Shown here one piece after another: positions 1-7,777 of a DNA stretch of 33,880 nt. A program made the position numbers and the translations under genes. Source of the stretch: Planctomycetales bacterium. GTDB lineage: Bacteria > Planctomycetota > SBBH01. The notes under the pieces are model-generated. The model did no database searches and was not told the origin of the DNA. It saw only the letters and a list, made by a program, of their open reading frames with translations. The stretch spans positions 1-33,880 of the forward strand of contig SBBH01000148.1 in assembly GCA_005239795.1 (NCBI GenBank), written 5' to 3'. The first letter of the stretch is position 1; each line of letters begins with the position of its first letter.

Positions 1-343
1 AGACGAGGACGCGCGGCTTTCGGGAGGCGGCCGCGATCGCCGCGACGAGATGGCGCGTTCCCGCGACACGGCTTTCGCGGATCCTCTCCTTGACGCTGTC
101 GTTCCAGCGGCGGTCCGCGACCGGTTCCCCGGCGAGGTGAAAGATGACGTCGACATCCCGCAGGAGATCCGCCGGCGGGACTTTCGTGCCGGGGTCCCAG
201 CGGCGCACTTCGGCGGCGAGGCCCGCGAGCCGCGCGCGAGAGCGCTCCGGGTCTCGGCTCGAAACGATTGGAGCTTCCAGGCTTGCTAAAAGCCGCCTTC
301 CGATAAATCCCGTTGCTCCCGTCACCAACGCTTTGGTTTTCAT
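1..343 (-). CDS. SDR-family NAD(P)-dependent epimerase (TIGR01777/YfcH-like), 5' part only, runs off window edge
   Basis: Reverse-strand reading from ATG at 343: MKTKALVTGATGFIGRRLLASLEAPIVSSRDPERSRARLAGLAAEVRRWDPGTKVPPADLLRDVDVIFHLAGEPVADRRWNDSVKERIRESR; Rossmann TGATGFIG and HLAGEPVADRRW typical of the family. Open at the edge, so absent from the ORF track. Confidence 0.85.
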   Translation of the reverse strand, partial: MKTKALVTGATGFIGRRLLASLEAPIVSSRDPERSRARLAGLAAEVRRWDPGTKVPPADLLRDVDVIFHLAGEPVADRRWNDSVKERIRESRVAGTRHLVAAIAAASRKPRVLV

Positions 344-363
344 GGTCGCGGTGCAGAAGCTTC

Positions 364-411
364 AGGATTCGCGCAATCAAACACAGCAGTTATTTCCGCA
401 CGGCGTCTTAG
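364..411 (+). repeat. Copy A of ~50 bp dispersed palindromic repeat
   Basis: AGGATTCGCGCAATCAAACACAGCAGTTATTTCCGCACGGCGTCTTAG; shares both ends with copies near 4840, 4950, 5028 and 20572. Confidence 0.8.
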
Positions 412-469
412 TCTCAGCCGGGTCTTTAGGAATGTCAAGCAGGGCGCGGGTGGGATTTCCCATTCTGGG

Positions 470-475
470 TATAAT
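470..475 (+). promoter_or_regulatory. -10 element (TATAAT) of rhomboid gene, very close to start codon
   Basis: TATAAT followed by 6 nt and GTG (482) or 12 nt and ATG (488). Confidence 0.55.
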
Positions 476-481
476 AAAGCC

Positions 482-1318
482 GTGGGCATGTACGACAGAG
501 ACTATGCCCGGGAGCCCTGGGGGGCGGGTGCCTCGCGGCTCTCAATCTGGACAGCTACCAAACTTCTGATTGCAACCAACGTCGCCGTCTTCGTCGTCCA
601 GCTGTTCTTGGATTCTTTCCTCAAAACATGGTTTGCCCTGCATCCCGAGGATGTCATCCACCGCGGGTTCCTCTGGCAACTGGTAACCTATGCTTTCCTT
701 CACGACGCGGGAAACGTCTTTCATCTTTTTTTCAATATGCTCTTTTTGTGGTGGTTTGGCGGGGAGCTTGAGGAGATCTATGGGAGCCGCCGCTTCCTGG
801 GGGTCTATCTGGGAAGCGGGATTTTCGGGGGGCTCGTGCAGACGACGACGGCGTTCCTCACAGGACGCCTGGAAAGTTATGCACTAGGGGCGTCCGCGTG
901 CGTTTTAGGGCTCCTGGTGCTGGCCACCTTGAGGGATCCTCGGCGGATCGTCTATCTCTGGATGATCATCCTGGTTCCGATCCAGCTTCGTTTTCTGACC
1001 TTGTTCTACGTGGCGGTCGATCTCCTCGGGTTCGCGCGCGGTGATGGGGGAGTCGCCTATGCCGCGCACCTGGGAGGTGCGGCATGGGGAGCCCTCTGGT
1101 GGCTGTCTCATGAGCGGGGGGTGGGGCTCCGCGTCCCCTGGCCCCAGCGTCGGCGGCGGCGCCTGAGGCTTGTTGAACCCAGGCGTGAGGGTCCCGCTCC
1201 GGAGATCCGGGCCGAGGTGGACAGGCTTCTGGAGAAAATTTCCTCTGGCGGGATCGATTCGCTCACCGCCGCCGAGCGGGAATATCTGGCCCGCGCCAGC
1301 CGGGAGTTTCGGCACTGA
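482..1318 (+). CDS. Rhomboid family intramembrane serine protease
   Basis: Multi-TM protein with HxxxN (HLFFNMLFLWWFG), catalytic GASA and HLGG motifs; C-terminal soluble tail EVDRLLEKISSGGIDSLTAAEREYL as in rhomboids of this type. Confidence 0.9.
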   Translation: MGMYDRDYAREPWGAGASRLSIWTATKLLIATNVAVFVVQLFLDSFLKTWFALHPEDVIHRGFLWQLVTYAFLHDAGNVFHLFFNMLFLWWFGGELEEIYGSRRFLGVYLGSGIFGGLVQTTTAFLTGRLESYALGASACVLGLLVLATLRDPRRIVYLWMIILVPIQLRFLTLFYVAVDLLGFARGDGGVAYAAHLGGAAWGALWWLSHERGVGLRVPWPQRRRRRLRLVEPRREGPAPEIRAEVDRLLEKISSGGIDSLTAAEREYLARASREFRH

Positions 1319-1353
1319 ACAGCCGAGGGAGGGACGGAGTCTGACGCGTGCAT

Positions 1354-1495
1354 GGTCGTGGTGCATGGTTCGTGGTGCGCCTGTCCGCTGCGTAAGTAAG
1401 ATTGAAGGTTGATCAGCACGATGCAGGCAGGTGGTCGGGACTCAAGGACAGTGTTGCGTTTTTTTCCTGCGAACCACGAGCCATGAATCACGATC
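1354..1495. repeat. Imperfect inverted repeat, 27-nt arms (1354-1380 / 1469-1495)
   Basis: GGTCGTGGTGCATGGTTCGTGGTGCGC versus reverse complement of GCGAACCACGAGCCATGAATCACGATC; 22/27 matches. Confidence 0.7.
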
Positions 1496-1521
1496 AACGA
1501 GCCAGCGGATCCCCTGGATCT

Positions 1522-2148
1522 CTATCTCGCTGGCGTCCGTTCGATTTTCTTTAGGGCTTCCAGGAACTTCATGGCGACCTCGCGCGAACGGATCCGGACG
1601 TTCGCCTCATGGTTGTCCTTGAGGGCGGCTCCGGTCCAGTTGGCACTTCCCACAAAGACGGTCTCGTCGTCGATCACGACGATTTTGGCGTGGGTCACGG
1701 TTTCCAGACCATCGACAAACACCGGCACGCCCGCCTGACGCAGGCGTGCGATCGCCTCCTCGTTTTTCTTTTCAAGTGTCCGTCGCTCGGCGTCGCTTTC
1801 CTTCCAATAGGTCCGGTTGGCGTCGAAAAGCGCTTCGACCCGGACGCCCCGCGCATGGGCGGCCACGAGGTCCTCGATCAGGATCGTCTCAAGAGAGCGG
1901 GGTTTTTCGGGGTTGTAGGCAACGCGGTACATGACGCAGACGATCGAGCGGCGCGCCTCTGTTAGCGCTGCATGGAGAGAGGGAAAGTAGTCGCCATCCA
2001 TGAGAGGCGTTGCTTCGAGGGAGGCCGGCGGATCGGGGGCGGGAGAGGCGCTGGCTGCGTCGGGGTTCCGGAAGAGCCAGAGGCCAACTGCGGTGGCCGA
2101 GAGCGTCAAGAGATAAAAAAGGAGAGCGTCTCTGCGGCTGGCCGACAT
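1522..2148 (-). CDS. Membrane-anchored phospholipase D-like (single HKD) protein
   Basis: HAKIVVIDDETVFVGSANWTG HKD motif; N-terminal TM segment LLFYLLTLSATAVGLWLF; start MSASRRD at 2148. Confidence 0.8.
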   Translation of the reverse strand: MSASRRDALLFYLLTLSATAVGLWLFRNPDAASASPAPDPPASLEATPLMDGDYFPSLHAALTEARRSIVCVMYRVAYNPEKPRSLETILIEDLVAAHARGVRVEALFDANRTYWKESDAERRTLEKKNEEAIARLRQAGVPVFVDGLETVTHAKIVVIDDETVFVGSANWTGAALKDNHEANVRIRSREVAMKFLEALKKIERTPAR

Positions 2149-2155
2149 GTGCTCG

Positions 2156-3787
2156 TCAATACCCCTTGGGCGGAGGGGAGATGGGAGGAAAAGGCAGCCC
2201 TCCTTTTCCATGCTTGGAATCGTTCTGGGGCCTGTTGAACTCGATCTGTATTGATTCGTCCGCCTTTGCCTTTTCGATCTCCTGGGCCCACCATGCCCAG
2301 GGGGTTTCCGCGTGGAGCTCCTTGAGGAGTTTGGTGAGGGGACTGTTTTCCGACGAGCCGGCCGGCTGGAGGGTGAACGTGATCTCGACCTGGGCCTTGG
2401 GATCAAGTGCGGTGCAGCCGGAGAACTTTCCCTTGTCGACCGCTTCCCGGAGGAGTCTGACGCGTTCGGCGAGCCGCGCTCTCTCTTCCCCCAGGACGAG
2501 GAGCGACAGGAGGGCGTTTGCCTCCCAGCGGCTGTCGGAACGGGCGGCGGCCTCGTCCTTCCAGATTTTTTTCTTTTTAGCATTCGCGTTCTTCAGGTCG
2601 CCGATCACCTCGTAAATCTGGGCTTCGCTTTCCTCGATTTGTTGGATCTCTTCCCGGCTGGTGATGAGGAGCTTGCCGATGTCGACGAGGGCCTCGCCGG
2701 CCAGGACGGTGAATTCAGCGGAGGATTTGGGCGGGAAAGGGCCGCACAGGGAGTCGGCGTGTTTGGCGGCGCGCTGGCGGCGGATCTCGTCGAGGATTGT
2801 TTTCAACCGCTTGCCATAGTCGGTCTCGGGGGTCCTATCCGCCGCATAGCTCGGTCGGTAATGCGCTTGCATCTTCTTTCGGTCGACCGGGACGGGAGAA
2901 GGGTCGGGGTCAGGGACCACGAAGTAGGCGCCGCCCGAGTTGTTTGCGAGCCTGGCCGGCGCGTAGAACCCGAAGCCGGACGGGATTTTGAGGTCTTCCG
3001 GCGGCGGGAGGAGGCGGGCCGCGGGGCCTGGAAGAATTTTTTGTTGCTTGGGGATTACACGGTTCGGGTGGACGGCCAGCTCCATGTCGGGGGATTCCGG
3101 GCCGACCGTTAGCGTGATGTTTCCTTGCCCCTGGAGATTTTTGTCTGTGTATCGGACCCGTTTTTTCATTGTGGCTGTCTGGAAACCTGCCTCGGCCCCG
3201 ATGCAGAAGAATTGCGCCTTTTGGGTCAGGAGCTCCTTTTCCACATCGTCGACTTTGGCCGCGTCGTCGCCTGCCTCATCGGTCACGAGGACGATGATCT
3301 TTTGGCTGTCGTCCGCCTTGAAATCGTTGAGCACAGCCAGGACCGCGGCCATCGGCGTCTCCCTGCCGCTGTCGTCGGGCTTGATCGTCCGGATTGCTTG
3401 CGCAATCAGTTTCTCGTCTTGGGTCGGTTTCTGGACGAGGACTGTCTTTTCCCCAACGCTGTAGACAGTCATCAGGAGATTTTCGTGATGGCGCACTTTT
3501 TTTTGGAGCATTTTAAGGAGGTTGTCCACCTCACCGGCGAGGATTTCACGGTCATCATGCATGCTTTGGGATCGATCGAAGATCCAGGCGACAAGGATTT
3601 TGCCCGCAAGGGGTTTGTCCGCCTTCAGGATCCGCGTCCCGAGAGTCTGGGCTGCCTCTGCGGTGTCATCGACCCATGCATTGGCGCCAGGGTCGGAAGG
3701 CGGTTTAGTTTCTTCGGCCTGGTGCTGGGGGGCTGCCGCCAAAGCGCAGAGGATGAAGCCGGCAATCCTGGTTTGTCGTCTAAGCAT
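2156..3787 (-). CDS. Exported von Willebrand factor A (VWA) domain protein
   Basis: Signal peptide MLRRQTRIAGFILCALAAAPQHQA; MIDAS-like DRSQSM (DxSxS), later RETPMAAVLAVL and IIVLVTDEAGDD; start chosen at 3787 within the longer ORF. Confidence 0.8.
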   Translation of the reverse strand: MLRRQTRIAGFILCALAAAPQHQAEETKPPSDPGANAWVDDTAEAAQTLGTRILKADKPLAGKILVAWIFDRSQSMHDDREILAGEVDNLLKMLQKKVRHHENLLMTVYSVGEKTVLVQKPTQDEKLIAQAIRTIKPDDSGRETPMAAVLAVLNDFKADDSQKIIVLVTDEAGDDAAKVDDVEKELLTQKAQFFCIGAEAGFQTATMKKRVRYTDKNLQGQGNITLTVGPESPDMELAVHPNRVIPKQQKILPGPAARLLPPPEDLKIPSGFGFYAPARLANNSGGAYFVVPDPDPSPVPVDRKKMQAHYRPSYAADRTPETDYGKRLKTILDEIRRQRAAKHADSLCGPFPPKSSAEFTVLAGEALVDIGKLLITSREEIQQIEESEAQIYEVIGDLKNANAKKKKIWKDEAAARSDSRWEANALLSLLVLGEERARLAERVRLLREAVDKGKFSGCTALDPKAQVEITFTLQPAGSSENSPLTKLLKELHAETPWAWWAQEIEKAKADESIQIEFNRPQNDSKHGKGGLPFPPISPPPKGY

Positions 3788-3900
3788 AATCTGTTGCCAG
3801 GGTAGCACGCGGCCTAGGGGGAGGGCAAACCGATGGGGTGCACGTGTTTCCCCAGTTTGGGTTTTCAGCCCTCGAATTTCGTTCTGCCAGGTCCAGGGAC

Positions 3901-3906
3901 TATAAT
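3901..3906 (+). promoter_or_regulatory. -10 element (TATAAT) 8 nt upstream of ATG 3915
   Basis: TATAATGCGCCCTTATG. Confidence 0.55.
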
Positions 3907-3914
3907 GCGCCCTT

Positions 3915-4865
3915 ATGAAGTCGATCGGAGTGCGGGATCCCCTCGGAACCGTCCTTGCCGGAGGACTCACGGGGCGGCCGTTTCTGGAAGCGTTGCGCCG
4001 CGAGGTGGCGGCCACCGCCGGGGTGGGGCATTCGCTTCTTGGGCGGATGTCGACGGACCCCCGGTCGCGTGCTGATTTCTGCGTCATCGCGCTCCAGCAT
4101 TATCCGCTTGTTACGGTGTTCACGCGCTATCTCGAGATGCTCCTTCTCGCGGCCCCCGATTCCGAGGCGAAAATGTGGCTAGCGAAAGTTTTGGTCGACG
4201 AATACGGGGAAGGATCGCGGGGTCTTGATCACGCCTCGCTCTACCGAAATTTCCTGCGGGCGACCGGGGTTCCCGAGGGACAGGAGCGCAAGGCTCGCTT
4301 GCATCCGGCTGTTGTTGAGTTCATCTTCGAACATCTTCGGATCGCAGCCCGGGAGCCGTTCCTCGTGGGGCTGGGAGCCGTGGGGCCCGGCCACGAATGG
4401 GCGATCCCGGCGATGTTCGCGCGCATGATTCAAGGCCTGCGCGCCGCAGGGTTTGCCGACGGCCAGATCGAGTATTTCCTGTTGCATGTCGAACAGGACA
4501 AGGATCACGGGGCATGGCTTGAAGAGGCCCTGGTGCGCTACGCTCTGACCCCTGAGGCGTGCGGCCAGATTCGAAAAGGGGCGCTCTTGTCCCTGGCCTT
4601 GCGCGAGCAGTTCTGGTGGGGGGTGGCCGACAAGCTGAACGCCGAGCGGATGCGCCAACGGACGGGGCTTTCTCCCAGCACCGCAGGGAGCGAGTCCCGG
4701 GAGTTGACGCTTGAAGAGTTAGAACAGCTTGTGTGTCCCCGCGTGGAATTTCCGTTCGATTCCCCAGCGGGATCCACGGGGGTGCCGAACTGGGCCGCGC
4801 AGGGAGGATTAGAGGGGGAGCTGATGAAAACCGAATCCCCTAAGGCGCCGTGCGGAAATAACTGA
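3915..4865 (+). CDS. Iron-containing redox enzyme / TENA-THI4-PqqC-CADD-like (heme-oxygenase-like fold) protein
   Basis: Helical protein with FCVIALQHYPLVTVFTRYLE, VDEYGEGSRGLDHASLYRNFL, GHEWAIPAMFARMIQGL, YFLLHVEQDKDHG (E..D..H metal-ligand pattern of the HDO-like family). Confidence 0.75.
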   Translation: MKSIGVRDPLGTVLAGGLTGRPFLEALRREVAATAGVGHSLLGRMSTDPRSRADFCVIALQHYPLVTVFTRYLEMLLLAAPDSEAKMWLAKVLVDEYGEGSRGLDHASLYRNFLRATGVPEGQERKARLHPAVVEFIFEHLRIAAREPFLVGLGAVGPGHEWAIPAMFARMIQGLRAAGFADGQIEYFLLHVEQDKDHGAWLEEALVRYALTPEACGQIRKGALLSLALREQFWWGVADKLNAERMRQRTGLSPSTAGSESRELTLEELEQLVCPRVEFPFDSPAGSTGVPNWAAQGGLEGELMKTESPKAPCGNN

Positions 4866-4876
4866 TCTGTTTGATT
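4840..4876 (-). repeat. Copy B (partial) of dispersed palindromic repeat
   Basis: CTAAGGCGCCGTGCGGAAATAACTGATCTGTTTGATT; near-identical reverse complement of copy A. Confidence 0.8.
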
Positions 4877-4893
4877 AGGAGGGCCCACAGGGC

Positions 4894-4995
4894 ATGAACG
4901 AATATCTCGGAGATCATGCGCGAGAGATCTTTTCACCTATTTCCTTTACGCACGGCGCCTTATATAGGATTCGCGCAAAAATAAAAGGAGGTTGA
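4894..4995 (+). CDS. Possible 33-aa leader ORF upstream of, and in frame with, ferrochelatase
   Basis: MNEYLGDHAREIFSPISFTHGALYRIRAKIKGG*; preceded by AGGAGG (4877-4882); its TGA (4993-4995) is the only stop between it and the hemH reading frame. Confidence 0.3.
   Translation: MNEYLGDHAREIFSPISFTHGALYRIRAKIKGG
4938..4984 (+). repeat. Copy C: head-to-tail junction of two partial repeat copies
   Basis: TATTTCC(TTTAC)GCACGGCGCCTTATA followed directly by TAGGATTCGCGCAAAAATAA. Confidence 0.75.
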
Positions 4996-5027
4996 AAAAA
5001 AACGGATACGACGGTCAACGACAGAAG

Positions 5028-5048
5028 TTATTTTTGCGCGAATCCTAT
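5028..5048 (-). repeat. Copy D (partial) of dispersed palindromic repeat
   Basis: TTATTTTTGCGCGAATCCTAT; perfect 21-bp inverted repeat of 4964-4984. Confidence 0.8.
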
Positions 5049-5064
5049 CGACGGCGTTCTGCTG

Positions 5065-5994
5065 GTGGCATTCGGCGGGCCCACGCCCGGCTGTTGCGGG
5101 GTGCGCACCCCCTGCCCAGGGGAGGCGTATTGCTTTGTCGAGGGGGTCTTGGGGTGGGAGACCCAGCGCACGGCGCGCGTCGAGGAAGTGGCCGCCCATT
5201 ACCAGCATCTCGGAGGATTCTCGCCGTTCAACCGGTTCACGGAGGAGCAGGCTGGGGCTCTTTCGCGCGAGCTTGCAAGCCGGGGAGTGGATCTGCCAGT
5301 CTGGGTCGGCTACCGGCACTGGGCCCCCTACGTGAAAGAGGTGATGGCCGGAATTTCCCGCGAAGGATGCCGGCGGCTTCTGGCGGTGATTATGGCGCCG
5401 CACCAGTCGACGGTGAGCTGGGACTGGTATCTGAAGGTGGTTGGGGAGGCGCTCGACCCCTTGGGAGAGGCGGCTCCGCAGGTGAAATTCCTCGATCCCT
5501 GGTGGCGCCATCCAGGGTTTGTGGAGGCCTGGGCCGAACGTGTGCGCGAGGCCCTGGCGGGATGGGAGCCCGGGCGCGCCGCGCGGGCTGAGCTTATCTT
5601 CACGGCGCACGCGATCCCGCACGCGATCGCGCGCACGGGACCGTACACGCAGCAGTTTGAGGAGACGGCCTCGGCTGTCGCGAGGAGGCTCGAGCGGCCG
5701 TTCACCTTGGCCTACCAGAGCGGTCCGGAGAATCCGGCGATCCCCTGGACCGACCCTGACATCTGCGAGGTGATGCGTCAACGTGCCAAGAGCGGCCGGG
5801 ATTTTGTCGCCGCTCCCGTCGGTTTCCTCTGCGACAACGTCGAGGTCCTCTACGATCTGGATATCGCGGCGCGGCAGATCGCCCAGGCGCAGGGCTCGGG
5901 TTTTGTCCGGGCCGGCACTGTCGGAACCCATCCCCGATTCATCGGGATGCTGGCGGATCTCGTGGTCGAGCGCATCGGCCGCACCAGAATCTAG
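5065..5994 (+). CDS. hemH: Ferrochelatase (start uncertain; homology begins upstream at IDGVLLVAFGGP)
   Basis: VAFGGP, HYQHLGGFSPFNRFT, FTAHAIPHAIARTGPYTQQ, YQSGPENPAIPWTDPDI, APVGFLCDNVEVLYDLDIAARQIA are ferrochelatase signatures. Confidence 0.88.
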   Translation: MAFGGPTPGCCGVRTPCPGEAYCFVEGVLGWETQRTARVEEVAAHYQHLGGFSPFNRFTEEQAGALSRELASRGVDLPVWVGYRHWAPYVKEVMAGISREGCRRLLAVIMAPHQSTVSWDWYLKVVGEALDPLGEAAPQVKFLDPWWRHPGFVEAWAERVREALAGWEPGRAARAELIFTAHAIPHAIARTGPYTQQFEETASAVARRLERPFTLAYQSGPENPAIPWTDPDICEVMRQRAKSGRDFVAAPVGFLCDNVEVLYDLDIAARQIAQAQGSGFVRAGTVGTHPRFIGMLADLVVERIGRTRI

Positions 5995-6448
5995 ATCATT
6001 CTCGAGTTACTGTGCCGGCTCGTTCCTTTCCGGCCGTTTTCCGTTTGGAAATTCTTGTTCATGGCGGCCCTTGTGGCGGTTCGCCTTTTCGTGGGACACT
6101 TCATTGAGAGAGGCGCCCCTACGGGCGGTTCGCGTGTCCGCGGGACGCTCGGCACGCGATCTGGCCGCCAAGAGCGTGCCTCGCTGCAGTCCGGTTGACG
6201 GCCGGAGGGCCAAGGCATCCAAGTTGTTCCTTCGATGGAAGTCCGCCTCCGGCCTACCGGACAGCCCCGCGACCACGCTCCCGCCCCGGGGCGCGTGCTT
6301 CCTTGTGAATCCCGCCCGCGGATAAAAAACAACAGAGCTTCCCCCGCCCACCCAAGAGGTATCGCCGTCCCTTCGGGCCGGCTTTTTCGATCGGCCCATG
6401 TTCTTCACAACAGAAACAGCGAGCGCTTCTCGCCTCCGGCCACCTAAA

Positions 6449-6520
6449 GGAAGAGGGGCCGCCGAGGTGGCGATGGGACCCGCCGAGGCGGCCCCTTCCA
6501 CTTGTTGTGTTTTTTTGTTG
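6449..6520 (+). terminator. Strong GC stem with downstream T-run, rho-independent-like
   Basis: GGGGCCGCC (6455-6463) / GGCGGCCCC (6487-6495), then CTTGTTGTGTTTTTTTG. Confidence 0.6.
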
Positions 6521-6591
6521 TTCAGGGGAGCTGTGTGATACGGCGGCCGCTCGCGGCCCGCGGCGGGAGCGTTCGACGAGGCGTGTGAGGC

Positions 6592-6649
6592 CGGTCGCGG
6601 TGCGGTCCGGCATCGAAGGGGATATTCCTCATCGGCTCCACCGCGACCG
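6592..6649. other. Structured intergenic stem-loop (11-bp perfect arms)
   Basis: CGGTCGCGGTG (6592-6602) and CACCGCGACCG (6639-6649), with further pairing inside the loop. Confidence 0.55.
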
Positions 6650-6861
6650 TCGCCGAACTCGAGTGAGGTATGGGTTGGGGAGTCGTTTCCATGCCGAACG
6701 ACCTCGGAGAATGCAACCGCCGATAGGGCCGCAAACGGAGCGGCCGCCTGAAGGTGGTGTCTTGCACGAAAGCGTCCCAGGCGACCGCGAGGCGACGGAT
6801 GCCGCCAACTGCGACCGCGATAAGAGCAGCCGCCTGAGTGGCGCTGTACTCAGCGCTTCTG

Positions 6862-7314
6862 TTACTTCCGTTCCGGCGTCTGCGTCGGCGCGTAGCGGTC
6901 GGCCGTGTCGAACCGCGGGGTGAAAATCGAGATCGCGGCGGCGGGGGCGGGCCCCTTGTTTTTGAAGCCGTGCACGGCCAGGCGGGGGATGACCAAGAGA
7001 TCGCCGGCTTTCACCTCGCGGGCCTGGCCGTCGATTGTGAAGGTCCCCTCTCCTTCGAGGATGTAGACCGTCTCGTCGTGCTCCTTGTGGAAGTGGGTGC
7101 TCAAAAAAGCGTTTACCTGGATGAGATTCACAGTGTGGTCGGCGTTTTCAAAAAGAGGGGTTGTCCTGCCGGGTTCCTCAGGTCTGATACGCCCCTGCTG
7201 GAGCGCCTGGAGGGCGCTCCCGACGAAGGCATCGGCCCGGGGGGTGGAGAGAGGGGCGCTCGCGCAGGCACCCAGAAGCAGGAGGGCTGCCGTGGCGAGC
7301 GCCGCGCGCCTCAT
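6862..7314 (-). CDS. Cupin-domain lipoprotein
   Basis: Lipobox ALLLLGAC; cupin motifs HFHKEHDETVYILEGEGTFTIDG and GDLLVIPRLAVHGFKN. Confidence 0.85.
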   Translation of the reverse strand: MRRAALATAALLLLGACASAPLSTPRADAFVGSALQALQQGRIRPEEPGRTTPLFENADHTVNLIQVNAFLSTHFHKEHDETVYILEGEGTFTIDGQAREVKAGDLLVIPRLAVHGFKNKGPAPAAAISIFTPRFDTADRYAPTQTPERK

Positions 7315-7736
7315 CGATCTGCCGCCTGGCTGTGCCCCAGGGCCTTGAGCGCTGAGCGGATCGTCTCGGCATCGCGGTCGAGTTCGCCATCGCCCGGCGC
7401 CAGAGGGGGATTGGCGAAGTTGATGTCCTGGAGTTTTTCCAGCGGCACGAGGTGGAGATGCACATGCGGCACCTCGAGCCCCACGATCATCATTCCGACC
7501 TTGACCGGTTTGTAGGCGCGCTGGAGGGCTTTCCCGATCGACTGCGCCGCGGTCATGAGGTGGGCGGCGAGGTCGGCCGGCAGGTCCAACCAGTGGTCGA
7601 TTTCCTGCCGGGGGACGACAAGCACGTGGCCGTGGCGCAGGGGGCGGATCGTCAGGAAGGAAACGCAATGCTCATCCCGCCAGACAAAGCGCCCTGGGAT
7701 CTCTCCATGGATGATCCTGGTGAAGAGCGTTGCCAC
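7311..7736 (-). CDS. HIT family protein (histidine triad hydrolase)
   Basis: HGHVLVVPRQEIDHWLDL and HVHLHLVP triad; 4-nt overlap with the cupin gene. Confidence 0.9.
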   Translation of the reverse strand: MATLFTRIIHGEIPGRFVWRDEHCVSFLTIRPLRHGHVLVVPRQEIDHWLDLPADLAAHLMTAAQSIGKALQRAYKPVKVGMMIVGLEVPHVHLHLVPLEKLQDINFANPPLAPGDGELDRDAETIRSALKALGHSQAADR

Positions 7737-7777
7737 GGGGAAAGAGTATATCGAGGGCGCCGTCGGCCGTCAGCAGC

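Noticed and set aside
4993-4995. In-frame TGA before hemH considered as a selenocysteine codon
   Set aside because: No protein homology spans it and no convincing bacterial SECIS directly after it; leader ORF, frameshift or alternative start is simpler.
6209-6223. Reverse strand CTTGGATGCCTTGGC resembles the 5' region of 23S rRNA (GGTGGATGCCTTGGC)
   Set aside because: Flanking sequence does not continue as 23S rRNA and no other rRNA landmark is present; likely chance.
5995-6861. tmRNA, RNase P RNA, SRP RNA or 6S RNA in the intergenic region
   Set aside because: Looked for their conserved strings (for example GAGGAAAGTCCGG, AGGTCCGGAAGGAAGCAGC, a T-arm GGTTCGA near a CCA end) on both strands and found none.
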